Assembly (NCBI GenBank): GCA_022414725.1
Contig: CM039462.1
Location: 81,565,390 to 81,629,389, forward strand
Source: Microglena sp. YARC
Lineage: Eukaryota; Chlorophyta; Chlorophyceae; Chlamydomonadales; Chlamydomonadaceae
Length of the DNA: 64,000 nt
Reading direction: 5' to 3'
The notes beneath the pieces were generated by a model. That model had not been told where the DNA came from. It saw only the letters and a list, made by a program, of their open reading frames with translations, and did not search any database. Below, piece by piece: positions 37,697 through 48,863 of this stretch. Made by a program: the position numbers and the translations under genes. How positions within the stretch are numbered: position 1 is the first letter of the stretch; each line of letters opens with the position of its first letter.

Positions 37697-39511
37697 CTAC
37701 TCGGGGCCAGCCGCCTCTGGATCCATGAGCAGCTTGCAGACATCTGCGTGACCTTCCTTGGCAGCCGCCCACAAAGCCCTGCTGTCGTTAGAGTTCGCCC
37801 TGGCCCTGAACTCAAGTCCAGCCACCGCTGGATCCATAAGCAGCTTGCAGACATCGGCGTGACCTTCCTTTGCAGCCGCCCACAATGCCGGGCTGTCGTT
37901 AGAGTTCGCCCTGGCCCTGAACTCAAGTCGAGCCACCTCTGGATCCATGAGCAGCTTGCAGACATCGGCGTGACCTTCCTTTGCAGCCGCCCACAATGCC
38001 CGGCTGTCGAAAGTGTTCGCCCTGGCCATGAACTCAATTCCAGCCACCTCTGGATCCATGAGCAGCTTGCAAACATCTGCGTGACCTGCCTTGGCAGCTG
38101 CCCCCAAGGCTCTGCTGTTGATATGGTTCGCCCTGGCCCTGTACTTGAGTCCAGCCACTGCTGGATCCATCAGCAGCTTGCAGACATCTGCGTGGCCTTC
38201 TTTGGCAGCCGCCCACAAGGCCCAGCTGTCGCTAGCGTTCGCCCGGGCCCTGTACTTGAGTCCAGCCACTGCTGGATCCATCAGCAGCTTGCAGACATCT
38301 GCGTGGCCTGCATTGGCCGCAGCCGCCCCCAAGGCCCTGCTGTTGATATGGCTCGCCCGGGCCCTGTACTTGAGTCCAGCCACTGCTGGATCCATCAGCA
38401 GCTTGCAGACATCTGCGTGACCTGCCTTGGCAGCCGCCACCAAGGCCCTGCTGTCGCTAGAGTTCGCCCGGGCCCTGAACTCAATTCCAGCCACTGCTGG
38501 ATCCATAAGCATCTTGCAGACATCTGCGTGACCTGCCTTGGCAGCCGCCCTAAAGGCCCTGCTGTCGCTAGAGTTCGCCCGGGCCCTGAACTCAATTCCA
38601 GCCACAGCTGGATCCATAAGCAGCTTGCAGACATCTGCGTGACCTTCCTTTGCAGCCGCCCACAAGGCACTGCTGTCGTTAGAGTTCGCCAGGGCCCTGA
38701 ACTCAAGTCCAGCCACCTCTGGATCCATCAGCAGCTTGCAGACATCTGCGTGACCTGCCTTGGCAGCCGCCCACAATGCCCTGCTGTCGAAAGTGTTCGC
38801 CCTGGCCCTGAACTCAATTCCAGCCACCTCTGGATCCATCAGCAGCTTGCAGACATCTGCGTGACCTGCCTTGGTAGCCGCCCACAATGCCCAGCTGTCT
38901 CTAGAGGTCGCCCGGGCCCTGAACTCAAGTCCAGCGACCGCTGGATCCATGAGAAGCTTGCAGACATCTGCGTGACCTTCCTTGGCAGCCGCCCACAAGA
39001 CCCAGCTGTCGCTAGTGTTCGCCCGGGCCCTATACTCAAGTCCAGCCACCTCTGGATCCATGAGCATCTTGCAGACATCTGCGTGACCTTCGTTTGCAGC
39101 CGCCCACAATGCCCAGCTGTCGCTAGAGTTCGCCTGGGCCCTGAACTCAAGTCCAGCCACCTCTGGATCCATCAGCAGCTTGCAGACATCTGCGTGACCT
39201 TCCTTGGCAGCCACATAGAGAAGCTTGTTTTCATTTTGGTTCGCCCTCAATTGTAGGGCCCCCTTAAGCTGTACAATAGGATTGGACACCAAGCATACTG
39301 CTAGAAGGTCGGCCCGCCCCCCTTTCGCCATCATCTCTCCAACTCGCTGCGGTGGTTGGATCAATCCGGTAAGGGGCCATCCCGAAAATCTGTTGTGCAG
39401 AGTTTTACAAACTAATACAATCTTTGGGTTGGAAGAGAATAGGGCAATACGATCAAGAATGTCATAGGGACACGTTAGGAGTGGAAACGATGATCGCGTG
39501 TGCGACTGCAT
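37697..39511 (-). CDS. F-box/ankyrin-repeat protein, cassette 7 (unbroken)
   Basis: ATG 39511 (MQSHTRSSFPLLTCPYDILD). F-box-like segment, PPQRVGEMMAKGGRADLLAV, then 13 full ankyrin units and a last partial one ending PEAAGPE and TAG. This is the one long cassette whose array is not split by a frameshift. The TAG arises because about 50 bp of the usual 3' end are deleted (the sequence jumps from GGCCCCGAG to TAGACACG). The unit with AAAANAG has one extra residue. It represents the best intact member for domain modelling. Confidence 0.88.
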   Translation of the reverse strand: MQSHTRSSFPLLTCPYDILDRIALFSSNPKIVLVCKTLHNRFSGWPLTGLIQPPQRVGEMMAKGGRADLLAVCLVSNPIVQLKGALQLRANQNENKLLYVAAKEGHADVCKLLMDPEVAGLEFRAQANSSDSWALWAAANEGHADVCKMLMDPEVAGLEYRARANTSDSWVLWAAAKEGHADVCKLLMDPAVAGLEFRARATSRDSWALWAATKAGHADVCKLLMDPEVAGIEFRARANTFDSRALWAAAKAGHADVCKLLMDPEVAGLEFRALANSNDSSALWAAAKEGHADVCKLLMDPAVAGIEFRARANSSDSRAFRAAAKAGHADVCKMLMDPAVAGIEFRARANSSDSRALVAAAKAGHADVCKLLMDPAVAGLKYRARASHINSRALGAAAANAGHADVCKLLMDPAVAGLKYRARANASDSWALWAAAKEGHADVCKLLMDPAVAGLKYRARANHINSRALGAAAKAGHADVCKLLMDPEVAGIEFMARANTFDSRALWAAAKEGHADVCKLLMDPEVARLEFRARANSNDSPALWAAAKEGHADVCKLLMDPAVAGLEFRARANSNDSRALWAAAKEGHADVCKLLMDPEAAGPE

Positions 39512-39664
39512 GTTCATAGAATGTGTGTACAATGCATGCAAGCGCACAGCAAATAAATACTGAGTTGGGATAAACCCTATAAACCCTTGGTTGCACTTGC
39601 CTGGCGGTATCTGCAAGCGGTACAGAATGTGTGTTCCTGCCTCACTGCGGATTTTTTGAATGTT

Positions 39665-39830
39665 CTACAGTCGGCGGAACAGTAAAATGAAACATATATC
39701 AGATGGAAATAAATGTACGACATCGCCGTTAGAAAATTGGCGTTAAGAATGGTCGCTGACTTGGGTGTGTTAAAAACTTCTGTGTTTACGAACATCAGTC
39801 GTTCTACTCTGTGGAGGTCTTCTGCTCTCA
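39665..39830 (+). mobile_element. Mariner-type left end with transposase N-terminal remnant
   Basis: CTACAGTCGGCGGAACAGTA at 39665, then from 39713 a frame MYDIAVRKLALRMVADLGVL with TNISRSTLWR. At about 39820 it switches to the dispersed repeat shared with 2940 and 7175 (TCTGCTCTCACAATCGCAAG). Confidence 0.65.
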
Positions 39831-40068
39831 CAATCGCAAGGCTGCACTGCATGGAACTGTTGGGTCAAGGCAGACCTCTTCCATTTGCCCACAGCAGCTC
39901 TGTTGTTGTTCTCGAAAATATTCCGAGTAGCCGCTTTGGTAAACCGTTCAACCGTCTGTGTCCCCATATCAGTATCAAGGGTAGGTGGGGGGGTCGAAGA
40001 ACTTCTCGGTGCGTCTCGGCTGTAAAAACCGTCCGGATTTGGTCCGTCCATAAGATTATGTCCCTCCA
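39831..40068 (-). pseudogene. Dispersed coding-like fragment, unknown
   Basis: The minus strand encodes TDMGTQTVERFTKAATRNIF and ENNNRAAVGKWKR. A diverged relative lies at about 51650-51780 (minus, DTDLSKHRTVETVYQKRLTR) and a short piece at about 17770. It behaves like part of a repeated, possibly mobile, gene. Confidence 0.3.
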
Positions 40069-41708
40069 TCAAGCTGATACATAAGCAACCACAACACGTC
40101 CATTCGACTTTGCAGTAGATACAGCAAAAGAACTAGCGACTACCGAAGCGCTAGCATAACTTCCACCACCACCACCAGCTAAGCTATTTGAAGGATGACC
40201 ATTGGGTGCGCCACCACCAGAATAACCACCACCACCACCTCCACCGCCTCCACCAGATTGTCCTCCACCAGCAGCACCACCACGCCACCAAAACCTCCCT
40301 CTGGTCCTTGACTATCAACAAATGAATCTCTAATATCTCTCAATCCCCCATTAAACAAGGATGTCGCATTACATAATTGCAACCCACAGCCACCACTTCC
40401 ACCTGACCCATTAAAGCCAGTAGCAGTTCTTCTTCCGTCTCCACCTGTGCAATAGCCACCGTTTTTTCCAGCAGCAAATGTTGTTGTTGATACACCACCA
40501 TTACCAGGCAAACCATCAGTTCCAAATCCGGGACCTGTGCCATTTGAAGTGGCGCCCCCATCCAACCCTTTCTTTTGATGTGTCGATCCACCTCCACCAC
40601 GGCTGCAAACAAGATATTGTTGAAAGAAAATGCTATTTATAAATACAAATGTACCTCCACCGCCACCAGTTTGATATTTATTTTCCCCACCCTTTTGACC
40701 CACAACAATGTACAGGAGATCAGCCTGGTTCAATGTTACCGAACCTGATACACGTGCTCCTAACGAGTGATTTGATACAGTATATAAGCTCATACCACCA
40801 CTTGCACCTTCCACAGTCAAACTATACACGCCAGTCTTTGGAACTCGCCAAACTTGAACGCCCCCGATTAACAACATTCAAGTTAGCAATATCGGTATGC
40901 CATAAAGTGGAATAAGAGTTGCGAACGGCGGTTAAGCTTGGTCCGAGTCTCCCAACTACGCCCGCATTTGTAAAGGTGTGTGAACCGAAAGTATATAAAT
41001 CACTCTGCGTCGTCTGCAGCGTGGTAGTGCTTTGTGCTGTTGCAGTACCTGGAACATTGATGGAGTTGTACGGAGTAACTGTGAATGTGTAGGGACTGTT
41101 ACTTGCAAGCCCAGAGGCATCGTAAAAAGACGTACCTGACAGGATGTATCCGGAGGAGCCTCCCCCGGTCCACGTCACGATTACCTTGGTATATCCACTA
41201 CCCGTCCAGTTGACCCGTGCCCCTGATGTTGTAACATTGGTCAGGGTCACATTAGTCAACGTCGATGGCAGAGTTTTTACACTTAGCGTGGAAGAAGCAC
41301 TGCCTTCCTTGTCAGTCGAGGAAACAGGTGTCAATGTTATACCTGAAATGCTATTTGGCACCATCCCTGGTACATCGACCCTGAACACGCCATAGGGTAT
41401 CGATGAGGATCCACCCAGCCAAATTACTTTGGGACTGCTATAGCTCGAACCTTGCCAACTTATCCGCACAACGGTTGGGGACACGTTTATGTATTGCATA
41501 TTCCATTGGAAATTTTCATCTTCCCTTTTCCCCTAAGTATTTCTATTTCATGACTACTACCTTCCTCTTCTCTCGAGAAATCAATGTTGCTTGAAAACAT
41601 TCCGCCTGGCATGTAATCTGACAAGTATATTGCATTGGTGTTGTCACGGCCACCAAATGTGTCTCGTATGTTGGCAAAAGTTATTGTTGTATATGGTAAA
41701 TTTTCCAT
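40069..41708 (-). CDS. FN3-like plus glycine-rich repeat protein, frameshifted
   Basis: ATG 41708 (MENLPYTTITFANIRDTFGG, then NAIYLSDYMPGG) resembles the short N-terminal module of large-virus surface proteins. After a shift near 41500 come two fibronectin-III-like segments (PTVVRISWQGSSYSSPKVIW; GARVNWTGSGYTKVIVTWTG; LASNSPYTFTVTPYNS). A second shift in a G5 run near 40860 leads to VQVWRVPKTGVYSLTVEGAS and a long Gly-rich domain. A third near 40285 restores GGAAGGGQSGGG to SVVASSFAVSTAKSN and a TGA at 40069. The Gly-rich part with VPKTGVYSLTVEGASGG is of the ALK/LTK-type glycine-rich fold. About 545 residues; probably a structural or surface protein. Confidence 0.65.
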
Positions 41709-41894
41709 GATATAGACTTTATGATATATCTTTTTAAAATATTCCGTAAAAAGTCTTGTGGGTTCCTTTGGTCACACACAATTGTTATCAGTTTGACGTT
41801 GAGACTTCAAGATCAGCCCTTGAGAGAATATTGCGACGACCTGGTACCTCCTTCGAGTCCGAGTGTACAATCACGATATCAGTAACACCCGGGT

Positions 41895-43153
41895 CTACAG
41901 TCGGCGGAACAGTAAAATGCACACCCACCCCGTCTTGACAGGTGGTTTCTTGAAGAAGGAACCTGCGACTGTTTTTCGGGCGTTCACGAGCGTGTAATAC
42001 CTACCCTTTGCATGTCTGTACTCGTCAGTATCCTTGATATCATTAACGTCAGCATTGTACTTCTGTTGGGCCAACTTGTATGCCTCCCATTCACCAGGAC
42101 CACATGATTTTTTCTTCTTAACTGCAGGCTTCAGAGGCAACATGAAGCGGTCGGGATCCTTTACATTTTTCCACTTGAAAGCTCGACGATGTTTGGTCTT
42201 TGGGAACACGTGCTGAAATAGGTTCACGAGGGTCTTCATGTCAAGGCGGACATGCGCCCGTTGGACATTAAAGATGGGCATCAACAGGATACGACGTGCA
42301 CCAATAGCCTCCAACCGTGTCTGCATCCAATAATTGAACCGGACCATGGTCGGGAAGTCCATGTCTTTGCCGTAGTCATCATAAAGTCGACTTCCATCTG
42401 GAACTTTCAGCCTGACTCGAACTTCACGGACATACTCCTGAACAGACTATGGCCAAGATTCCATCTCCTGTATTTCTTGTTGGATAACCCTCATCACGTC
42501 GTACACACGGATGGTCTTCGGAGCTCCCAGTGCATTCAAAGTAGCCTTAGTGAGGCGTGTCAGACGAGCCGGTCCCGTGGTACCAAAAGGAACCCATGCG
42601 TTGTTCGACACGACAGTGCTCAATGTGTGACCGGCATAGTTCAAAACCTGGTCGAAATAGATAGGTAATGACAAGTAATGACAAGTAATGAGGAGGAGCA
42701 GCTGTAGCGGAGTGAAACAATGCTTATTTACCCAGCATGATTGCATTTTTGTTTTTATACACCATCACCAAAAATATGCCAAAACCGCTCGATCTCCCAA
42801 GCATTGATCTCGCCAGCACGCAATTTATGATGAAGGGACGTCCACCAAGACAATGGATTTTCTTGAGAAAGGCGCATGGCGTCCACAAGGTACTGCGCCC
42901 CCGCAGCGAACACATAACTGTCCACCTTACATTCGCATCCGAAGGCCTCAACCCAAACCCGCTCAAGGTCCAGACGTTGAGGGTGCGAGAGCCCTCTCCG
43001 CATGACACGCGACTCGCTCATCAGGTTGCAAAACAATGGCTCAGGGTTCGATGCCATCGTATGAGCGGTAGGCGCAAGCAATGCCACAAGCTTTGATGAA
43101 AACACATCTAGATTCCTCTCCCTGCCACCATGCGGCGTCCCAAAATGGTCCAA
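41895..43153 (-). pseudogene. Fanzor/TnpB-like remnant with a probable intron, cut by a transposon end
   Basis: Exon 1 (43153-42761) ends LRAGEINAWEIERFWHIFGD; a GTATAA donor and a pyrimidine-rich CGACCAG acceptor define an intron 42760-42648 that keeps phase. Exon 2 reads VLNYAGHTLSTVVSNNAW. It then has TAG at 42449-42447 and continues with VRFNYWMQTRLEAIGARRIL and LMPIFNVQRAHVRLDMKTLV. The block LLMPIFNVQRAHVRLD resembles the region just before the RuvC part in eukaryotic Fanzor proteins. The RuvC catalytic part is absent because a mariner-type end (41895) interrupts. Family assignment is tentative. Confidence 0.35.
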
Positions 43154-43159
43154 GGATCA

Positions 43160-44700
43160 CCCTGCAAGAAGGCCACACGGTTCACAGGCATGTCGCCAGC
43201 ACGCAAACGCGCCACCGTGTAATGCAACCACGTATCTGCCTCACGACCACATTATCCCAAGTATGCCTCGAAAAAAGACATCGACATCACTACACTTTGT
43301 ACACAAGACACTCGAACAAACGTTGCTTTGCATCTTCGGGCAGTGACTACCCTTGTGGAACACGAATATCCTGTGGTACGAGGCCGCTCGCCTGCAGGAA
43401 CGCTCCGAAAACGCAAAAGCCAGCGGCGGATACCATCGTTCCATCCCCCGGTCGTGTGTACCAAGCAACCACAACGTCTGAGACCGAGCGAGAAGATGAC
43501 GATGATAGCCTTGTCTTCATTTTCCATGGGAAATGTGTTCGTAATATTATATCTCATATTACTTTTCACATGTCGCTGTTATGATACTAAAGAACATTAT
43601 GTCGGAACGTTCTCCGAAGCCCAGCAAAAACAAAACGGAAAGAACAAGTGGTCGAGTTCCCTGGTTCTTTCCATGCGGTGTGTTTCCACTTTATTTGCGA
43701 GAACTAGGTTGTAAGGGAGAATGATGAAATAAATAAAACAGAACATGCCTGACTCTTTCATATTTTTTGGAGGGGGGGATGAGAACTTTGTTTGAAAACG
43801 GTGGCTGGGGATAAAATGACCAGGTTGTAGATTTCATTTCAACAATGCGCTCATCCATATTTCGGGGTCTCACTTGATGCTGGCATCTGCTGCTGCTCTG
43901 CCTGGATGCAGTCACGACGATCTGTGCTACAACTTTCAGACCGGCACAGGTGGCTGACTTGTATCTTGTTTGGATGGAATTGCAGTGTACGTTGAGAAGA
44001 AAGATGCAGGTACTTCCTGATGCCGCCGACGTGTATTGGGCTCAGGAAAGGACATTCTTGGATCCCAGATTTTCCGAGCTGCGGGTAATAAAGGAGCGCA
44101 CAACTGAGTAACATTATCAAAGGGGGCGTGACGGCAACACACTCTACGCAATTTTGCCAAAGCACTACATTCCGATGGCTTGATACTGTCTATCAAAACA
44201 TCTGGACACTGGGACACAGCTTCCCTATGATGCTACACCACGGAGAAACTACATGGCACCCGTCTGAGGGGCTTGCTCTTTCCCGTTGTTCAATGACGCC
44301 ATGTGACGCATGTGATGAACTGGGTCGTCTGCTCAACCAGACGACCAGAGTATATTGAGCAGATGATATATGAGAATATGGCTCACGTGTCCGTTCTGTC
44401 GCATCTCAATTTGCCCCCCCCCCCCCCCCCCCTGTTACAATTCACATTTCCGTTGGCTGTTGAGTGTCTCTGCCGTGGACGTGTGGGACCGTTGAGTTGC
44501 GGTAGCCCGGCATGCCAGACCCCGCGTAGTATCCAGTCCCATCTTTAACGGCGCACAAGTGACGACAGCGGAGAGCGGAAGACAACTTCTGAACGGTTTT
44601 GATCGGTTACAAAGATTGATGGTCAACTTGTCGATTCCACAAGGTGTCCATTTTCCATCAGCATCAAATCACAAATTGCGTCTCCGACTGTAAAATGTCC
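43160..44700. other. Poorly preserved stretch, no supportable gene
   Basis: The minus strand near 43250-43160 has a coding-like run (WLHYTVARLRAGDMPVNRVA) interrupted by a TAA, similar to exon 1 of the Fanzor-like remnant. The rest shows only short frames. A run of 19 C stands at 44414-44432, and AAGGTGTCC...TCCGACTGTA near 44640-44690 is a copy of a recurrent motif also at about 10665. Confidence 0.35.
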
Positions 44701-44710
44701 CTGTAGCTAC

Positions 44711-45466
44711 TTATGATTGACACAATCTGACGTATGGGCACTGTAGTCTCCGAACTGTTTGTTCGGATCGCATCGCCTGAGCCCCCTGTGTCCCAAAATG
44801 GTGACACTCGCTTTTGTTTTCGGTCTGCTCTCTTCCTCTTCTGGTGCGGGTTGGCGGGCGGCAATGATCGCGTAGTCCGTCGCGACGGTCTATGGATTTA
44901 TGAATGACGAAACCCGACAGACCGCATGATGGCGTCTCAAGACTTCCGCTGCGAAAGCGGGCGCCATGGTCGGGTCGCGCACGTCGTCGTGATTTTGCAG
45001 GCAGGGTCGCCGCGCAGAACTCTCGTAGACGATTGGACTTTTCTTCGTCATTTACTTCCAAGGGGCAATACGGAGCGTGCGTGAGTTTTTGCTGTCGTGC
45101 TTTCAGCGCGCGCTGGCGTTCGCGTGCATCCAACTGTCCGAGCGCATGTCCAGTAACCCACTCTCCATTCGAGACGGTCCACGCGCGTATTTTACAATCC
45201 AGCGGCCTCGTGCTCACGGCGTGTTTTTCTCGCGCTTCAGACACGACTGGTATCGTGATTTTTACGTCGTCTTCTTCTCGCACGCAAAAGAAGGTGTGGA
45301 CGGGTACCATCTCCGCCAATGAGGCTAGTATTATGGATCGCCACCGATATATCGCGTGCCTTCTCGGTGCGCGGACGTGTGCTTGGGCATCTCGAGAGAC
45401 GCGCCCCTCGGCGAGTTCTCCACCAGATGGGTGGGCGTATCGGACGCAGACATTTATTAGATCCAT
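44711..45466 (-). CDS. Hypothetical protein, uncertain
   Basis: A 251-residue minus-strand frame from ATG 45466 (MDLINVCVRYAHPSGGELAE). The middle looks protein-like (VHTFFCVREEDDVKITIPVV, RAWTVSNGEWVTGHALGQLD, ARERQRALKARQQKL). The last 90 residues are Arg-rich and less convincing. The plus strand has an equally long frame (44904-45629) rich in Arg and Ser, which I consider the shadow. No family is recognised. Confidence 0.3.
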   Translation of the reverse strand: MDLINVCVRYAHPSGGELAEGRVSRDAQAHVRAPRRHAIYRWRSIILASLAEMVPVHTFFCVREEDDVKITIPVVSEAREKHAVSTRPLDCKIRAWTVSNGEWVTGHALGQLDARERQRALKARQQKLTHAPYCPLEVNDEEKSNRLREFCAATLPAKSRRRARPDHGARFRSGSLETPSCGLSGFVIHKSIDRRDGLRDHCRPPTRTRRGREQTENKSECHHFGTQGAQAMRSEQTVRRLQCPYVRLCQS

Positions 45467-45759
45467 ACCAACACAAGCTATCGGGGCTCTTCCAAATTTG
45501 TGCTGCGATCAAAAATGCTATCCCCCGCAGAGAACGCGATACAAAAGAGGAGTTCTTGCGCTTTCATGGACACGCAGGTCTGTAACACGAGACGACGAGA
45601 GTATAGAGAACCTGGCCGCTGCTGAGTAGTTGGGAAGGGATGACAAGGCGGGACGACCATCACACCCGTCTGTGAGCGTGGAAGAGGATGATGCAACGAC
45701 ATGGCTTCAGACGCAAACGGTTCGCGCAATCATACCGGTCTTCACGGACCACCAAGTGC

Positions 45760-46120
45760 GGTCGACTTGGATCAATGATTGACATCGCGCTCCTCTCATA
45801 CCCTTTTTGCCGCGTTGTCATCGCATGCATCGATGTGTGGGGCTACCCGGCTCCTCGGACAGGGATTCGACATGTTCAAACCTACATGCTCGCGGCCTTC
45901 TTTCCTTTGTGTCGCAACTACAGGAGCGCATCCGCTTCATGGTGAACCATCGCTACGCAGCGCCCGTTTGACATAGGGGACATCCTTCTGTTGGACGGAC
46001 AGTCTCAGGGTGGCGCGACTTCACGACGAACCACACGTACCTCGACGTAAACCGTACCACGGCATTGATCGTAGCGGAACAGCGTCCTCTGGGCGACACG
46101 GTTTCGGAAACATGACCAGG
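45760..46120 (+). pseudogene. Possible MscS-like channel remnant
   Basis: In three shifting plus-strand frames one reads SQLQERIRFMVNHRY, then RPFDIGDILLLDGQ, then WRDFTTNHTYLDVNRTTALI. The RPFDIGD..LLDGQ block matches the start of the beta domain of mechanosensitive channels of the MscS family, and a polar helix before it fits. Frameshifts fall about every 60-100 bases, so it is a fossil or badly sequenced. Call made on one motif only. Confidence 0.25.
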
Positions 46121-46861
46121 GGGGCTGTCAAAGATAAGAGTGGTAAATGTCCTTACTGTGACGAGCTCCTCCAACGGACACCGTCGTGAAGGTGAGGGAA
46201 GCCCTTCAGGGTACCGAGGGAGAACCCAGACGACAGTCGAGGAGGGGTCGGTGAGGAGGGGTGGACATGCGTGGAGGGAGGAATCTCCAAGGTCTGTCCG
46301 TGCACTGGTCACACATTCGTGGTGCACGCGTGAACCGGTTTTATAGGGCGCGCCGGAGCTGTCTCGGGTTTTGTGGTCGCGTCGCTCGAATGGCCGCTTG
46401 GCTGTCGAGTATGGGTGGCGTCGGGCGGGAGGGCGGAAGCATTCAACGATTTCCGTTCCGTCACAAAGTACATGGCGCATTCGATTGCTCGACAATGAAT
46501 TCGTGACAAGTCTCATAGGTCACACGGTACAAGCATTACGGAGGAGGTAACAAAGAGCAGGCGTATTCCTACCTAGAATCGAAAACATATATGATTTCGT
46601 GATTTTTAGTTCAACTCAGACCGGTCAATAATGTTACAGTATATTAACATATTATGTCATTATTTTGCATTCTAATATACAACCGAATGAATTTTTGAAT
46701 CAGTGCAAGGCATAGGCAGATGCAGCAGGCGCGTGCAAGTACAGGCGGCACGGTGGAGCACAGGCACTTGCGCGGCGCGTGCACACAATGTAACAAGCAC
46801 AAACGCAGGCGGCGTGCAATCAGACCGAGCAGAAATACCAACATTCCGTCGAGTGTAATAC

Positions 46862-47095
46862 AAGGGAAGCGAAGAGGAAGCTGCTGCGAGCTTCTGTGTA
46901 GAATCGATGATCCAGGCCTCCCGTTGTCTTGATGCGCAGGAACTGGAAGCCGCTGACAATAGTCTTGCAAGCTTCGACTCTTCCCAGCAGCGTGCAGGTC
47001 TCCTGGTGAAGCAAACGCGTCGATACCAGGAGCTTGTCAAATCGCTCGACCAAACCTCAGGAGGCGACAGGCTTGACTTGTGGCCAGCCATGTGA
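46862..47095 (+). CDS. Coding-like fragment, possible exon
   Basis: Open for 78 codons, ending in TGA: SFCVESMIQASRCLDAQELE, LVKQTRRYQELVKSLDQTSG, LDLWPAM. It has no clear ATG at its start and follows a TACAAG that could be a splice acceptor. Helical and polar; not recognised. Confidence 0.25.
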   Translation, partial: KGSEEEAAASFCVESMIQASRCLDAQELEAADNSLASFDSSQQRAGLLVKQTRRYQELVKSLDQTSGGDRLDLWPAM

Positions 47096-47439
47096 CTTCG
47101 GGAGTTAAACTGTTGGAAATACGTTGAGCTGCTTGGTTGTTTTCAAGACAGCGCAGTTGCAGCCTTATGATGAAGTTTGCTGCACAGGCGCAGAGCTGAA
47201 TCTGCCCGATGCCGTGGCTGTTTTAGCAACAGCGCCAGCTCTCCGCCTTGCTTCTTCAATCTTGGGTGAAAATCAGCTTACGCATCTGCCTTGACAGTAA
47301 GCAAACAACGGCTTCCTTGGAAACACAACGTGGTGGAAGGTGGAGATTCAGCAGGTCTCCTTGCGCGTTGCGAACCTCAAAGTTCACATGCGGAGTTGGA
47401 ACAGTTGACCGTCATTTGCTTTCCGAAAATAAAGTAAAT

Positions 47440-47500
47440 AATACAATCAACGCGGAATTAAATGAAACCGCTTCGTGTACGGCACACTTTGCGTGTACTA
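47440..47500 (+). mobile_element. Decayed mariner-type end module
   Basis: AATGAAACCGCTTCGTGTAC and GGCACACTTTGCGTGTACTA match the left-end module seen at 10271, 17643 and 62803 with several indels. Confidence 0.55.
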
Positions 47501-47863
47501 ATGTGTATCAAGGACGCGTAAGCATCGGTCGTCGATGACTATTCTACCGTACATGATTCGTACGGACCAGAGAGACCAACGCCGAACTTGGCACACACAC
47601 GGTTAGGGAACATGCGAGTCCTTATTTAACCGTCGTCACCGCACCAACAGGAGACACCACTGCGCAAGTAGATGGCATGACCGCGTCGTAGACACCGACC
47701 CCCCCCCCTACGCTTCCTCTCCTCCTTCCGAGTAATATAGCTTGTCCGCACTGCCGTTGATGGACGCCTCTCCAATGTACGCAAATCGATAATATTAGAA
47801 GATAGAATTCGCTCATTGCGCGAACCTTAGGAGGCTCGCCGTCTAAAAAGGCAAGAAGAGACG

Positions 47864-48863
47864 NNNNNNNNNNNNNNNNNNNNNNNNNNNNNNNNNNNNN
47901 NNNNNNNNNNNNNNNNNNNNNNNNNNNNNNNNNNNNNNNNNNNNNNNNNNNNNNNNNNNNNNNNNNNNNNNNNNNNNNNNNNNNNNNNNNNNNNNNNNNN
48001 NNNNNNNNNNNNNNNNNNNNNNNNNNNNNNNNNNNNNNNNNNNNNNNNNNNNNNNNNNNNNNNNNNNNNNNNNNNNNNNNNNNNNNNNNNNNNNNNNNNN
48101 NNNNNNNNNNNNNNNNNNNNNNNNNNNNNNNNNNNNNNNNNNNNNNNNNNNNNNNNNNNNNNNNNNNNNNNNNNNNNNNNNNNNNNNNNNNNNNNNNNNN
48201 NNNNNNNNNNNNNNNNNNNNNNNNNNNNNNNNNNNNNNNNNNNNNNNNNNNNNNNNNNNNNNNNNNNNNNNNNNNNNNNNNNNNNNNNNNNNNNNNNNNN
48301 NNNNNNNNNNNNNNNNNNNNNNNNNNNNNNNNNNNNNNNNNNNNNNNNNNNNNNNNNNNNNNNNNNNNNNNNNNNNNNNNNNNNNNNNNNNNNNNNNNNN
48401 NNNNNNNNNNNNNNNNNNNNNNNNNNNNNNNNNNNNNNNNNNNNNNNNNNNNNNNNNNNNNNNNNNNNNNNNNNNNNNNNNNNNNNNNNNNNNNNNNNNN
48501 NNNNNNNNNNNNNNNNNNNNNNNNNNNNNNNNNNNNNNNNNNNNNNNNNNNNNNNNNNNNNNNNNNNNNNNNNNNNNNNNNNNNNNNNNNNNNNNNNNNN
48601 NNNNNNNNNNNNNNNNNNNNNNNNNNNNNNNNNNNNNNNNNNNNNNNNNNNNNNNNNNNNNNNNNNNNNNNNNNNNNNNNNNNNNNNNNNNNNNNNNNNN
48701 NNNNNNNNNNNNNNNNNNNNNNNNNNNNNNNNNNNNNNNNNNNNNNNNNNNNNNNNNNNNNNNNNNNNNNNNNNNNNNNNNNNNNNNNNNNNNNNNNNNN
48801 NNNNNNNNNNNNNNNNNNNNNNNNNNNNNNNNNNNNNNNNNNNNNNNNNNNNNNNNNNNNNNN
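47864..48863. other. Assembly gap, exactly 1000 N
   Basis: A round-number run of N, so its real size is unknown. An LRR gene runs into its right edge. Linkage between the viral-type left part and the intron-bearing right part depends on this join. Confidence 1.

Noticed and set aside
44904..45629. 241-codon plus-strand frame
   Set aside because: Arg/Ser-rich, no motif; the minus-strand frame over the same DNA looks slightly more protein-like, though neither is secure.
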